A stretch of 64,000 nucleotides of DNA from Corynebacterium sp. TAE3-ERU12 (GCF_019209905.1 NZ_JAHUTM010000001.1:124001-188000); one strand, 5' to 3'; shown: positions 9,450 through 18,739, numbered from the stretch's first letter. Notes: generated from the sequence alone by a model not told the origin. A program made the numbers and translations.

Positions 9450-9890
9450 GTGACTTCTGCACCCTCCGCGCCCGCCGCACCCGCTACCCCCATGGGGATG
9501 CGCCGCCAGTTGACCTTCTTCATCATCTCCGGCGTGATCGCTGCCGTCGTTGATTTCTCCACCACGTGGCTTTTGCTGAATGTGCTGGTGTGGACTCCGT
9601 TCGCCGCGAAGACCGGTGGTTGGGTGCTGGGCACTATCACCGCTTATCTGATTAACCTGCGGTGGACATTCCAGGCCAGTTTCACGGTGAAGCGCACTGT
9701 GGCGGTCGCGGCGCTGTACATCATCACGTTTATTACCCAGACCCAGATTTTCGTGTTCTTGCTGCCCGTGCTGGCGAATTGGGGGTGGCAGGTGTACCTG
9801 GCGCAGTTCGGGGCTTTTGTGGTGGCCCAGGGCGTGGCCACGGTGGTGAACTTTATTGTGCAGCGCACGGTGATTTTCCGGGTGCGTTAG
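9450..9890 (+). CDS. GtrA-family membrane protein (polyprenyl-phosphate sugar flippase type)
   Basis: 146 residues with four membrane segments (about 19-39, 50-70, 86-105 and 115-137) and the GtrA hallmarks: FFIISGVIAAVVDFSTTWLLLN at the first helix and YLINLRWTF after the second. GtrA proteins move lipid-linked sugars across the membrane or assist glycosyltransferases. In mycobacteria the homologue next to dprE1 (Rv3789) has been linked to decaprenylphosphoryl-arabinose handling, and the position here, in the same wall locus, suggests the same job. The GTG start is set by the -10 box 7 nt upstream and by the start of homology. Confidence 0.85.
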   Translation: MTSAPSAPAAPATPMGMRRQLTFFIISGVIAAVVDFSTTWLLLNVLVWTPFAAKTGGWVLGTITAYLINLRWTFQASFTVKRTVAVAALYIITFITQTQIFVFLLPVLANWGWQVYLAQFGAFVVAQGVATVVNFIVQRTVIFRVR

Positions 9891-9942
9891 TTTCTTGCAC
9901 TAATCGTCCGTGGCGTAGCGGCTAGAAGACCGGTGGTGGCGT

Positions 9943-9948
9943 TAGTGT
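9943..9948 (+). promoter_or_regulatory. -10 element of glfT2 (leaderless)
   Basis: TAGTGT, 6 nt before the GTG at 9955. Confidence 0.45.
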
Positions 9949-9954
9949 AGGGCC

Positions 9955-11799
9955 GTGACTTTGCAGGATGTGTATGCCCCGAATGCTGATCTCACCGCTC
10001 AGCGTGTTCTTTTCTCCTCGCCGTCGGAGTGGGTCGACCCGAAGCTGTATTACCGCGTTGACGGCATCGGAGAGGTTATTGATGCCTCCCGCACTGAGCT
10101 GACTATCGGCCCGCGTACCCAGGTGCGCACCGATACGTATTTCGGTCGGTTCCGTGCGTCGCATTGGCAGCGGTGGACGAAGGTGCCCCGTATTACTCTG
10201 CGTGCGGTGGCTGATCCCGGTATCCGGGTCACTGCCTGCACGGAGGATATTGGTGGCCATGTCGGTTTGGCCGGTTCGGTGCTTGTGCCTGCCGACGCTG
10301 ATGGCCCCCAGCCGGTGGCTATTGATATCCCGCTGGATCGCTTCGCCGACGGCGGTGCTGTCTATGCGTTGTTCGTCAGCCGTGGGGTGGGCGGCACGGT
10401 GCGCGATGTGCGGTTTACCGTCGGTGCTGAGCATGTGATGCGTGATGTGCCCACCGATATTGTCATCTGCACCTATAACCGCCCCGTGGACTGCGCTAAT
10501 ACGGTGGCCACGCTTGCCCGCGATCTTGGTGCGTTGGAGCGGCTGCGCCAGATTCGGGTGGTGGATCAGGGCACCCAGCATCCTGAGGACGAGCATGATT
10601 TCGCTGCCGCCCGGGAGGCCCTGGGTTCGCGGTTGAGCGTGGTGCGTCAGCCGAACCTGGGTGGTGCCGGTGGTTTTTCCCGCGGTATGCGTGATGCGGT
10701 GGATGCGGGGGACTGCCTGGTATTGCTTACCGACGATGACATCCGCCCGGAGCCGGAAACCACCCTGCGTATGTCCGCCTTGGGGTGTTGTGCGGAGAAG
10801 CCGATGCTGCTGGGCGCGCAGATGTTGTTCCTGTATAACCCCACGCACTTATTCCGCACGGGTGAGCGTTTTGATTGGTCCACCCTGACGGTACTGCTCA
10901 ATGACCCGCTGTATGGCATGGCTGATGTGGATGTGCGGGACAAGCACCAGTTGCGCCGGCTTGGGGTGGATTACAACGCCTGGTGGTCGTGCTTGGTGCC
11001 GTCGAGCGTTATTGAGGAGATCGGCCTGGCGTTGCCGCTGTTCTTCCAGCATGACGATATTGACTTCGGCCACCGCGCGATGGCGCATGGTTACCCCACC
11101 GATACGGTGCCTGGTGATGCGGTGTGGCATGCCGATTTCTACTGGAAGGATATCGACGGCCCCGGCGCGTACTTCAGCCTGCGTAATTCGCTGATTTCTG
11201 CGGCCTTGCATGGTGAGCAGTCAGGGCGTCAGATGGCTGCGACGGTGGGCCGCATGGTGGCGTCGAATCTGGTGTCGATGCGGTATGGCCTGGTGTGGAC
11301 CCAGTTGGAGGCCATTCGGGATGCGCTGCGCGGGCCGGAGGTGCTGGATAACGCTTCGCAGGATGATTTCGGCCGGATTGTGCGTGGGCGCGCCGATTAC
11401 CCGGAGACCAAACTGCTGCCCTTATCGGAGATGCCGGCTGGCCTGGACCCGGTGCGGCCGCCGACGCGTGAGATCGCTTCTACGGACCGCACTTTGGCTA
11501 AGCGCGCTGCTTATACCCAGATGGGCCGGGAGCGCCCGGGCCCGGCAGCGGTGTGTTTTGAGGACTCGTTTTGGTGGCATGTCTCCACATTCGATGACGT
11601 GTGGGTCACCGATGCTTCGCAGTCGGGGGTGCGCCACTTAACCCGCAATGTGAGGCTAGAAAAGCAGCAGCGCGGGGAGTTGACCGCGCTGCTGCGGAAA
11701 CTGGCTAAGGACTGGGATGCGCACTGCCAGCGTTGGCAGCAGGCCGCCCCGCAGTTGGTGAGTCCTGAGAACTGGGAGAAGTTCTTCAGCGCGGAGTAG
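9955..11799 (+). CDS. glfT2: Galactofuranosyltransferase GlfT2
   Basis: Processive GT2-family enzyme that polymerises the alternating beta-1,5/1,6 galactan using UDP-galactofuranose. The order is an N-terminal beta-sandwich (to about 160), a GT-A domain (DIVICTYNRPVDC at 168-180) and a helical C-terminal region. Key residues match mycobacterial GlfT2: D260-D261-D262 (metal and nucleotide), W343-W344 (DYNAWWSC), the acidic HDDIDF at 366-371 with the catalytic-base aspartate, and W391-H392. The 614-residue length is close to the 637 of the mycobacterial enzyme. The GTG start has TAGTGT 6 nt upstream. It converges with glfT1, the initiating enzyme. Confidence 0.88.
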   Translation: MTLQDVYAPNADLTAQRVLFSSPSEWVDPKLYYRVDGIGEVIDASRTELTIGPRTQVRTDTYFGRFRASHWQRWTKVPRITLRAVADPGIRVTACTEDIGGHVGLAGSVLVPADADGPQPVAIDIPLDRFADGGAVYALFVSRGVGGTVRDVRFTVGAEHVMRDVPTDIVICTYNRPVDCANTVATLARDLGALERLRQIRVVDQGTQHPEDEHDFAAAREALGSRLSVVRQPNLGGAGGFSRGMRDAVDAGDCLVLLTDDDIRPEPETTLRMSALGCCAEKPMLLGAQMLFLYNPTHLFRTGERFDWSTLTVLLNDPLYGMADVDVRDKHQLRRLGVDYNAWWSCLVPSSVIEEIGLALPLFFQHDDIDFGHRAMAHGYPTDTVPGDAVWHADFYWKDIDGPGAYFSLRNSLISAALHGEQSGRQMAATVGRMVASNLVSMRYGLVWTQLEAIRDALRGPEVLDNASQDDFGRIVRGRADYPETKLLPLSEMPAGLDPVRPPTREIASTDRTLAKRAAYTQMGRERPGPAAVCFEDSFWWHVSTFDDVWVTDASQSGVRHLTRNVRLEKQQRGELTALLRKLAKDWDAHCQRWQQAAPQLVSPENWEKFFSAE

Positions 11800-11825
11800 G
11801 CCTGCCTGGGCTGTCTGGGGGCGAC

Positions 11826-13007
11826 TTAGTCGCTTTTCTTCTTCCGGGAGAACCGCGACTGGCGCTGCTCCGGTGGGACGTAGGGGTCGAAGTGCTCCCG
11901 GCGGCCCTTCCGGTGCAGGGCCCACCAGCGCACCAGCCCAATCGGGTCCTTGCGCTTGAACAGGAAGAACGCCGTGAAACGGATGTACTCCTGGGGCAGC
12001 AGGCGCAACATGCCCGGCTGGCTCATCACGTAGCCGCGGTTGCGGTAGGTGTAGTAGCGCTTGAAATCACTATCCGGGTACTGGGCGTGCACTCCGCTGA
12101 CAATCATCTTGAACTCGTCCGAACCGGCTGGGTGCAGGTACGCGGTGGTCAGGCAGGTGCCGTAGCGCAGCTTGGAGCGCTTTAAGCGACGGGAGAACTC
12201 CACTTCATCGCCGCGGATGAACAGACGGTAGTCCGGCACGCCGGTGCGGGCCAGGGCTTTGGCCGAAATCAAAGCGCCGTTGAAGAGGTTGACGATGCCG
12301 GGCAGCAGGTCGCCTTCGGGGTCGGTGAGGTCGAGACCTTCGGGTAGTTCCTCGCCGGTGGCTGCGTGGTGGACGGCGAAATTGACGTAGTAGCGGTTGC
12401 CTTCGTCGTCGTAGACGCTCGGCAGGTTCGGGTTGTCCTCACCGATGACTTCGCTGCGTTCGCGGCGCCAGCGCAGGCCCCGGCGCAGCGGGAAGGCGAG
12501 CTTCGCGCCGTCGTCGATATCGCAGACCAGCGGGGAGACCACATCGAGTTCGTGGCGCTCGGCGGTGACCAGTAGGCGGCGCAGCACGTCGGGGCCTTCG
12601 GGGCGGCCGTCGTCATCGCCGCACCAGATCCAGTCCGCGCCCAGGGCGAGTCCGTGCAGCATGCCGAGGGCGAAACCGCCAGCACCACCGAGGTTGGTTT
12701 TGCTGCCCAGGTAGATGACCTCGACCCCATTATGGCCGTCGAGGTTGTCGCACACGGCCCGGACGCGGTCGTCATTGCCGTTATCGACGACGATGAGCCA
12801 CTGCGGTTTGCGGTTCTGGTCAAGGATGCAGCCCAGGGACTCGGTGACGTCCTCCAGACGATCCTTGGTGACCACCACGCTGGCGATGGTGGCGGTGTTG
12901 ACGAGGCTGGTGGAAGTGTCCTTGGTTTTTTCGGCCTTATTGGCGTCGTCCTTCGTTCCCTTGGCCTCGTTGGGTTGGGTCACGGGGGCCTTGTCGGCTT
13001 CGCTCAC
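11826..13007 (-). CDS. glfT1: Galactofuranosyltransferase GlfT1 (galactan initiation)
   Basis: GT2-family enzyme that adds the first galactofuranose residues to the decaprenyl-linked GlcNAc-rhamnose acceptor, before GlfT2 elongates. The core matches mycobacterial Rv3782: IASVVVTKDR at 41-50, TNLGGAGGFALGM at 104-116, the D131-D132-D133 metal site, and YLHPAGSDEFK. At 393 aa it is longer than the 304-aa mycobacterial protein, mainly through a 35-residue lysine/threonine-rich N-terminus and an insert near 185-225. The GTG start overlaps the wzt stop codon (GTGA), so translation is coupled to the exporter ATPase. Confidence 0.9.
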   Translation of the reverse strand: MSEADKAPVTQPNEAKGTKDDANKAEKTKDTSTSLVNTATIASVVVTKDRLEDVTESLGCILDQNRKPQWLIVVDNGNDDRVRAVCDNLDGHNGVEVIYLGSKTNLGGAGGFALGMLHGLALGADWIWCGDDDGRPEGPDVLRRLLVTAERHELDVVSPLVCDIDDGAKLAFPLRRGLRWRRERSEVIGEDNPNLPSVYDDEGNRYYVNFAVHHAATGEELPEGLDLTDPEGDLLPGIVNLFNGALISAKALARTGVPDYRLFIRGDEVEFSRRLKRSKLRYGTCLTTAYLHPAGSDEFKMIVSGVHAQYPDSDFKRYYTYRNRGYVMSQPGMLRLLPQEYIRFTAFFLFKRKDPIGLVRWWALHRKGRREHFDPYVPPEQRQSRFSRKKKSD

Positions 13008-13786
13008 TTCTTCTCCTTCAGGACGGCACGTACGTGCTGCGCGGCTTCAGGTCCCTCATAGGCTTCGACGATGTCGTCAACGGTGCCTGCTGCTCGGATT
13101 TGGCCGTGGTCAACCCACAACGCGGTATCGCACAGTTGGGCGAGAAATTCATTCGAGTGGGACGCAAATACGAGTATGCCAGAACGGCTTACAAGGTTCT
13201 CTAATCGAGTGCGGGCTTTAGCGAGGAATGCGGCATCGACCGCACCTATTCCCTCATCTAACAAAAGGATTTCCGGTTCGATAGACGTCACCACACCAAG
13301 CGCCAAACGCACCCGCATACCAGTGGAATAGGTGCGCAGCGGCATGTGCAAGTAGTCGCCTAATTCCGTGAACTCGGCAATATCGTCGAGTTTCTTGCGC
13401 ATTTGTGCCCGTGTTTGCCCCAGGAATAGTCCACGAATGACAATATTTTCCATTCCGGATATTTCCGGGTCCATGCCCACGCCCAGGTCGAACACGGGGG
13501 CCACCCGGCCGCGCACCGCGGCAGTACCCCGGGTGGGTTCGTAGATACCGGACAATAACCGCAGCAGCGTGGACTTTCCGGCGCCGTTATGGCCCACCAA
13601 GCCGACTCGGTCACCGGTACGCAGGTGCAGGTTGATGTCTTTAAGTGCCTCCACGACGACCACATTGGAGTCATTGCGGCCAATGGCTCCGCCGGCGGCC
13701 CCGAGGAACGCCTTCTTCATCGAGCGGGATTTCGCGTCGAAAATGGGGAAGTCCACGCAGGCGTCGTGGGTGTCAATGCTGACCAT
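13004..13786 (-). CDS. wzt: Galactan exporter ATPase Wzt
   Basis: ATP-binding subunit of the Wzm-Wzt transporter that exports the lipid-linked galactan precursor (Rv3781/RfbE family). Walker A GHNGAGKS is at 65-72, the signature region reads YSTGMRVRLALG, Walker B is ILLLDEG and the H-loop lies in FASHSNEF. The frame is open upstream, but ATG 13786 has AAGGAGC at the right distance and gives 260 aa, the normal size without a carbohydrate-binding extension. It sits 20 nt after wzm and overlaps glfT1 by 4 nt, so permease, ATPase and initiating transferase form one operon. Confidence 0.92.
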   Translation of the reverse strand: MVSIDTHDACVDFPIFDAKSRSMKKAFLGAAGGAIGRNDSNVVVVEALKDINLHLRTGDRVGLVGHNGAGKSTLLRLLSGIYEPTRGTAAVRGRVAPVFDLGVGMDPEISGMENIVIRGLFLGQTRAQMRKKLDDIAEFTELGDYLHMPLRTYSTGMRVRLALGVVTSIEPEILLLDEGIGAVDAAFLAKARTRLENLVSRSGILVFASHSNEFLAQLCDTALWVDHGQIRAAGTVDDIVEAYEGPEAAQHVRAVLKEKK

Positions 13787-13806
13787 GAGTGCTCCTTCGA
13801 CTCTGC

Positions 13807-14727
13807 TTAGACCCAGTAACTCACGCGGCCACGCCACTGGCGCATCGCCAGCAGGGCCAGGCCGAGTCCGGCGGCAGTGCACACCAGCACAATGCCCCAG
13901 TGATACGCCGCGACTGGTTGGCCGGTTAAGGGGGCGCGGATGATCTCGAGGTAGTGGTAGAGCGGGTTGAGTTCGGCGATTCGGGCGCGTTCGGCAACAG
14001 CGCCGCCCTGTTCTTTCAAGGTGCGGGTAGTCCACACGATGGGGGTCATATAGAACACCAGCTGGATGAGGCTATCGAGCAGGGGCGCGATATCGCGGTA
14101 GCGGGTGGAGATAATGCCGAAGAACATTGTCACCCACACACCATTTGCAACGAGCAACACAAGAGCCGGAATGGCGAGCCAGAATTCCCAGGACAGGTGC
14201 GGGCGGAAAATAAGGATCAGAATGACCCAAATAATCATATTGTGTGCAAAAAATAATAGTTGCCGCCACACCAGTCGATAGACATGCACGGACAACGCCG
14301 AGGGCAATTGTTTAATCAAGCCCTCATTTTCGATAAAAACCTGCGAACCTTCGCGCACACATCCGGAAATGAAGCCCCACACAATCAGGCCCACAGTCAC
14401 ATGCGGCAGGAAATACGACAGTTCCTGCTGGAACAGCAGGGAATACAACAAACCTAAGGCCAGGGCCATCGCACCAGTGGCGATAGTGATCCACAACGGA
14501 CCCAGAGTTGAGCGTCGGTAGCGCTGTTTGATGTCCTGCCAACCCAGCTGGAGCCACAGTTCACGCTGGTGAAAACCTTCAGTGAGGTCCTCCCAGGCGG
14601 CTGCGACCGTGCGGGACCGGGATTTCTGTGGACCCCCGGGGGTACCACCGCCGGTCATTCGGGCCACGTCCGCAGCGAGATCTCGAGTGCGGCCGCTGGT
14701 GTTATATGACTCGTTCGGTTCCTCCAC
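13807..14727 (-). CDS. wzm: Galactan exporter permease Wzm
   Basis: ABC-2 type permease of the galactan exporter (Rv3783 family), partner of Wzt. It is 306 residues long with an amphipathic region around 48-65 (FHQRELWLQLGWQDIKQRYRR), then six membrane segments; VGLIVWGFISGCVREGSQVF and YMTPIVW are typical of polysaccharide-export permeases. The GTG start at 14727 is preceded by TAAGTT at 7 nt, so the mRNA appears leaderless. It is the first gene of the wzm-wzt-glfT1 operon and is divergent from the aminotransferase-like gene across about 215 bp. Confidence 0.9.
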   Translation of the reverse strand: MEEPNESYNTSGRTRDLAADVARMTGGGTPGGPQKSRSRTVAAAWEDLTEGFHQRELWLQLGWQDIKQRYRRSTLGPLWITIATGAMALALGLLYSLLFQQELSYFLPHVTVGLIVWGFISGCVREGSQVFIENEGLIKQLPSALSVHVYRLVWRQLLFFAHNMIIWVILILIFRPHLSWEFWLAIPALVLLVANGVWVTMFFGIISTRYRDIAPLLDSLIQLVFYMTPIVWTTRTLKEQGGAVAERARIAELNPLYHYLEIIRAPLTGQPVAAYHWGIVLVCTAAGLGLALLAMRQWRGRVSYWV

Positions 14728-14734
14728 GGTCTAC

Positions 14735-14740
14735 AACTTA
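14735..14740 (-). promoter_or_regulatory. -10 element of wzm (leaderless)
   Basis: TAAGTT on the minus strand, 7 nt before the GTG start. Confidence 0.4.
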
Positions 14741-14942
14741 CCTGCGGTATCGCTGCTTCTTGAACGCCAGGCCCCGGTGCTGGTCGCGGCAGTGAAACTA
14801 CGTCGCGGTTTACCCTCACTTCGCGGTCGACATCAATGATGTCCAGGCGGCGGTATAGCATCGCCCGTACGGATGCTGGATAGTGGTACCTAATCACTCC
14901 AGCGTTATTGCAACTTGGTGGATGAAGGAAGAAGGGAAGGTC

Positions 14943-16256
14943 ATGGCGTTCGACGTCCCCACGACTCGCGGCTACTACACGTCGCTGTCCGATGGTTGGA
15001 CCTACCTCAATGGCCTAGAAAACGCCCAAATACCCGAGCGGGTCTCGGCGGCGGTTGCTTCTTCTTTCCGCAATGCCCCGAAGAAGCTCAAGGCCGAAGC
15101 CAGCAGCGGTGTGCACGCCCGGTCCCAGGAAGCCGGGGTATCGGCTTCTGGGCAGATGGCGATGACCGCCCGCCGGGCCTTCGCCGATATGGTCGGCGCC
15201 CGCTCAGAAAATGTGGTGCTGGGCCCCTCCCGGCACGCCCTGGTTGAGCAACTTATGACCGGGATGAGCCGCCGGCTGACCCTGGGCTCGGAGGTGGTGT
15301 TGTCGCGCACCGGCCGGCCCGCAGTGCGAGTGCCGGTGCAGCGCGCCGCCGATATGTTCGGCGCCACTGAACGCATGGCCGAGGCGGATCTTTCCACCGG
15401 TGAGCTGCCGTCCTGGCAGTACACGGAGCTGGTCAATTCACGCACCCGCCTTGTGGTGGTGCCCGCCGCGGACCCGCATGTGGGCACTGTTGCCCCCGTG
15501 CGCGATATCGCTACCACGGTCCACCGCGCCGCCCCCGATGCGTGGGTGCTTGTCGACGCTACTGATTACGCCCCCTACCGCCTGGTGGATATGGCCCAGT
15601 GGGACGCCGACATTGTGCTTATCGACGCCGCGGTCTGGGGTGGTCCCGATGTTGCCGCCCTGGTCTTCCGAGATAACCGGATGCTGGACCGGCTGATGTC
15701 CCTGGCGCTGTCCCGTGGGGCCAAGGGCGCCCACCGCCTTGAAGTCGCCGGTGTCGCCCCTGGTTTGCTCGGTGGTGTGGCCGCTTCGGTGCAGTGCCTG
15801 GCAGAACTCGATCCCAGCTCTCGCGGTACCCGCCGGCGGCGACTGGAAGTGGCCATGCCGCAGATCAGTGACTACCTGACCTCGTTGACCGCGCATCTGA
15901 TGGATTCCCTGGAGTACCTACCCCGGGTGCATATCGTCGGCGGCGGCAGCGAAGACAGCGGCTATGACTCCCCGCTGGGCCCGGCCATCTTCAGCGCCGT
16001 CCCCCGCGCCCTTGGTGTGGACCGGGTGCCGCGAGTGAGCTTCATCGTCGGTGAAGGGGCCATCCCCGCCGCCGATGTGGTGCGCCGCCTGATGAATAAC
16101 GGGGTTGTCACCTCATCAGTGCAGCACGGCGACTCCGCGCTGCTGGAAGCCATGGGTGTCTTCGAAGCCAATGGGGCGGTGGCCGTCGGACTGCAGCCGT
16201 TTAATACCTCCAGCGATATCGACCAGCTGGTACGTGGCGTGGCCTCCCTGGGCTAG
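14943..16256 (+). CDS. Class-V aminotransferase-fold protein lacking the PLP lysine
   Basis: 437 residues with the fold of cysteine desulfurases and related PLP enzymes: YLNG near the N-terminus, the cofactor-binding aspartate in VLVDATDYAPY, and the C-terminal small domain (GGGSED, RVSFIVGEG). Where active members carry S/A-x-H-K before a glycine-rich GP motif, this protein has DAAVWGGPDVAAL, so the Schiff-base lysine appears replaced by tryptophan. I recall Rv3778c, in the equivalent mycobacterial locus, as the likely orthologue. The ATG at 14943 follows GGAAGAAGGGAAGG and is preferred to an upstream GTG in the same frame. Catalytic function is uncertain. Confidence 0.75.
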   Translation: MAFDVPTTRGYYTSLSDGWTYLNGLENAQIPERVSAAVASSFRNAPKKLKAEASSGVHARSQEAGVSASGQMAMTARRAFADMVGARSENVVLGPSRHALVEQLMTGMSRRLTLGSEVVLSRTGRPAVRVPVQRAADMFGATERMAEADLSTGELPSWQYTELVNSRTRLVVVPAADPHVGTVAPVRDIATTVHRAAPDAWVLVDATDYAPYRLVDMAQWDADIVLIDAAVWGGPDVAALVFRDNRMLDRLMSLALSRGAKGAHRLEVAGVAPGLLGGVAASVQCLAELDPSSRGTRRRRLEVAMPQISDYLTSLTAHLMDSLEYLPRVHIVGGGSEDSGYDSPLGPAIFSAVPRALGVDRVPRVSFIVGEGAIPAADVVRRLMNNGVVTSSVQHGDSALLEAMGVFEANGAVAVGLQPFNTSSDIDQLVRGVASLG

Positions 16257-16339
16257 ACCACCTGTCTTTCGCACCGCAGGCCGGTAACGGTAGGCTAGCT
16301 GCGGCCCCTACGGCACCGGCCAGGTGCGGATGGGCCAAT

Positions 16340-16425
16340 GGAGATGTGGCAGAGCGGCCGAATGCACTCGCCTTGAAAGCGAGCGTCCCTAACCCGGACC
16401 GCGGGTTCAAATCCCGCCATCTCCG
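16340..16425 (+). tRNA. tRNA-Ser (anticodon TGA)
   Basis: Acceptor arms GGAGATG/CATCTCC, anticodon loop CTTGAAA with TGA, a long variable arm as in all serine tRNAs, and T-loop GGTTCAAATCC. CCA is not encoded. Reads UCA/UCG-type codons. Confidence 0.95.
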
Positions 16426-16474
16426 CTGCATACACGCACTCACGCTGCGCGTATGCGATCCAGGCAGCAACGCG

Positions 16475-16480
16475 TAGATT
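16475..16480 (+). promoter_or_regulatory. -10 element of the lipoprotein gene (leaderless)
   Basis: TAGATT, 7 nt before the ATG at 16488. Confidence 0.45.
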
Positions 16481-16487
16481 CTTTCTC

Positions 16488-17510
16488 ATGTTTGATGCGT
16501 TTTCTCGTCGCAGCCGCGCGCCATATCGTCGGCGCGCCACCGGTGCCAGCACCCGAACTGTTGCGCTGGTAACCGCTGCGTCGCTCAGCGTTATCGCTGG
16601 TGCGACAGGGTGTGGCGATAACACCGAACACAATCAGCTCTCCCACAGTGCCCCCACCACCCCCGCCCCCGGGGCGATGCCGCAACAGTGGCGTGACGCG
16701 GTGGCCGATATTGAGCGCCGCTACGGCGGCGAGGTCGGTATCTCTCTGGCCGTCCCCGGTGCCGGCCTGGACTCGTCCGCGCCGAAGGTGGAGCACGCCG
16801 GTTCTGTACAGGACGGGGTGGCGTGGTCGACCTCGAAGGTTCCACTGGCAGTGGCCACGGTGCGCCGCACCCATGAGGTGACCGACGCCGTGGAAAACGC
16901 CATCACCATTTCCGATAATGACTCCGCCAGCGCACTGTGGAATGACCTCGGCGGCTGGGGTTATTCCGGTGAAGCGATGGATGAGGTGCTGCGCGACGGC
17001 GGCGACTCCACCACCACCTTCGGCAGCGCCCAGAAACTCGGCAACCTGCCTTTTGGTGAGGTTCCGTGGCGTGTCGACGACCAAGCCGCCTTCGGCGCGA
17101 ACCTGCTGTGCATTTCCGGCGGGGAGCTAGTCAGCCAGGTGATGGCCCATATCCACCCCGAGCATGCCTATGGGCTGGGCCGGATCGAAGGCGCCCGCTT
17201 CAAGGGCGGCTGGTCGCCGGAGGACACGGGCTATTTCATGCGCCAATTCGGCATCATCCCGGACAGTGCGGTCGCCCCCACCACGACGAAGACGACCCGC
17301 TCGACTGCCTCCACCGTGCGCACCGCGCCGGCCACCCCGGACCCATTAGCCGACCCCGACTACGACAACACTGACCCGCCGAGTTCTTTTGTAGGCGTCG
17401 CAATTGCAGTGCGCCCCGCCGATGGCAGCTACACCACCGGGGTGAAAATGCTCAATGAGCTTGCCGACGCCATCGCCGCCCACCCCGCCACCGGGGGCAG
17501 CTGCCGGTAG
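16488..17510 (+). CDS. Putative lipoprotein of the serine beta-lactamase / penicillin-recognising fold
   Basis: 340 residues. An arginine-rich start and a hydrophobic stretch (about 24-40) end in a lipobox-like ATGC with C42, so a surface lipoprotein is likely. The three hallmark motifs of serine penicillin-recognising enzymes can be read in order: S114-T-S-K117 (SxxK), S142-D-N144 (SDN) and K239-G-G (in place of KTG). A threonine/proline-rich insert follows at about 258-290. Substrate is unknown: it could be a wall-remodelling hydrolase or a degenerate family member rather than a true beta-lactamase. The ATG has TAGATT 7 nt upstream. Confidence 0.75.
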   Translation: MFDAFSRRSRAPYRRRATGASTRTVALVTAASLSVIAGATGCGDNTEHNQLSHSAPTTPAPGAMPQQWRDAVADIERRYGGEVGISLAVPGAGLDSSAPKVEHAGSVQDGVAWSTSKVPLAVATVRRTHEVTDAVENAITISDNDSASALWNDLGGWGYSGEAMDEVLRDGGDSTTTFGSAQKLGNLPFGEVPWRVDDQAAFGANLLCISGGELVSQVMAHIHPEHAYGLGRIEGARFKGGWSPEDTGYFMRQFGIIPDSAVAPTTTKTTRSTASTVRTAPATPDPLADPDYDNTDPPSSFVGVAIAVRPADGSYTTGVKMLNELADAIAAHPATGGSCR

Positions 17511-17532
17511 CGCCAACAGCTGCCGGCAGCGC

Positions 17533-18657
17533 CTAGCTCAAGTGCAGGGCAGCTAGTAGCCGCTCAGTCTCGGCGGCCGTGGTCACAGTTATGCGCAGGC
17601 CTTCACCGGGAAAACAACGGGTCACCACGCCACGCTCGGTGAGCACCGAAGCCAAACCGGTGCCAGTGGTCACGCCCTCAGCGTCGGCAATGCCAGCCAC
17701 CGCAGCGACCTTGTCCTCCGGAATCCACACAAAGTTGCCCTGCGAATCCGGCACCACAGCCTCATCGTCGGCAGCAGAATTAACCGCACCCGTCACCCGC
17801 TCCCGCTGCGCATTGACTTCCCGGGTACGCCCCAACAACTCAGCGCGGGCCGCGGGCTCCAGACACGCAATAGCGGCAACCTGAGCCACAGTATTCACCG
17901 AAAACGGCAGGTAACAGCGGTTGACCGCATCAATGAGCTCCTCGGCGCCAAACAGGTACCCCACCCGCAGGCCCGCCAAGCCCCACACCTTCGAAAAAGT
18001 CCGCATACCGACGACATTGGCGTGCTCAGCAATGACCTGTAGCGCATTCGGAGTCGCCTCAGTCGCGGCCGTTGGGTCTGCGGCATCGAAATCATCCGTG
18101 AACTCGATATAAGCCTCATCGAGCACCACAACAACATTGTCCGGCACCTGCTCGAGGAACGCATCGAACTCGGCGGCGCTAATAGTCGTACCAGTCGGAT
18201 TATTCGGGTTACAGACAAAAACCAGCCGAGTGCGGTCAGTAATCGCCGCAGCCATAGCGTCGAGATCATGGCGGTGATCGTCGGTAAGCGGAACCGCTAC
18301 CGGAGTAGCACCGGCAACCCGCACCAAAATCGGGTACGCCTCAAAACTGCGCCAGGCAAACACCACCTCATCGCCGTCATGACACGTAGCCTCAATCAAC
18401 TGCTGACACAGCGCCGTCGAACCACACCCCACCGCAACCTGCTCCGCAGTTACACCCAAATAACCAGCCAACGCAGTACGCAACTGCACCGCAGCCATAT
18501 CCGGATAACGATTAATACCCGCACTAGCCCCAGCGATAGCCTCCTGCACCGACGGCAGCGGCTGATGCGCCATCTCATTAGACGAAAGCTTGAGCGCCCG
18601 CGGAGCCAGCTTGCCGGGCTTATAAGCGGGGATATCAGACAAATCAGCGCGAATCAT
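17533..18657 (-). CDS. pat: Aromatic amino acid aminotransferase (HisC-like Pat)
   Basis: PLP-dependent fold-type I aminotransferase of the HisC family, close to mycobacterial Rv3772. It makes tyrosine and phenylalanine from their keto acids. Family motifs: KLSSNEMAHQPLPSV near the N-terminus, FVCNPNNPTGT, LDEAYIEF, and RTFSKVWGLAGLRVGY carrying the Schiff-base lysine. At 374 aa it is slightly longer than the mycobacterial enzyme. tyrA (prephenate dehydrogenase), which acts in the same pathway, is only 1 kb away. HisC itself is the alternative, but the sequence and the missing his neighbours favour Pat. TATTGT lies 7 nt before the ATG. Confidence 0.85.
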   Translation of the reverse strand: MIRADLSDIPAYKPGKLAPRALKLSSNEMAHQPLPSVQEAIAGASAGINRYPDMAAVQLRTALAGYLGVTAEQVAVGCGSTALCQQLIEATCHDGDEVVFAWRSFEAYPILVRVAGATPVAVPLTDDHRHDLDAMAAAITDRTRLVFVCNPNNPTGTTISAAEFDAFLEQVPDNVVVVLDEAYIEFTDDFDAADPTAATEATPNALQVIAEHANVVGMRTFSKVWGLAGLRVGYLFGAEELIDAVNRCYLPFSVNTVAQVAAIACLEPAARAELLGRTREVNAQRERVTGAVNSAADDEAVVPDSQGNFVWIPEDKVAAVAGIADAEGVTTGTGLASVLTERGVVTRCFPGEGLRITVTTAAETERLLAALHLS

Positions 18658-18664
18658 GGGCTAA

Positions 18665-18670
18665 ACAATA
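18665..18670 (-). promoter_or_regulatory. -10 element of pat (leaderless)
   Basis: TATTGT on the minus strand, 7 nt before the ATG at 18657. Confidence 0.45.
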
Positions 18671-18739
18671 CGTCGCGGACAAACACCACCGGCCAGCACC
18701 GCAGAAACACGCAGCTGGGGCGCCGGTGAGACACGGTTT

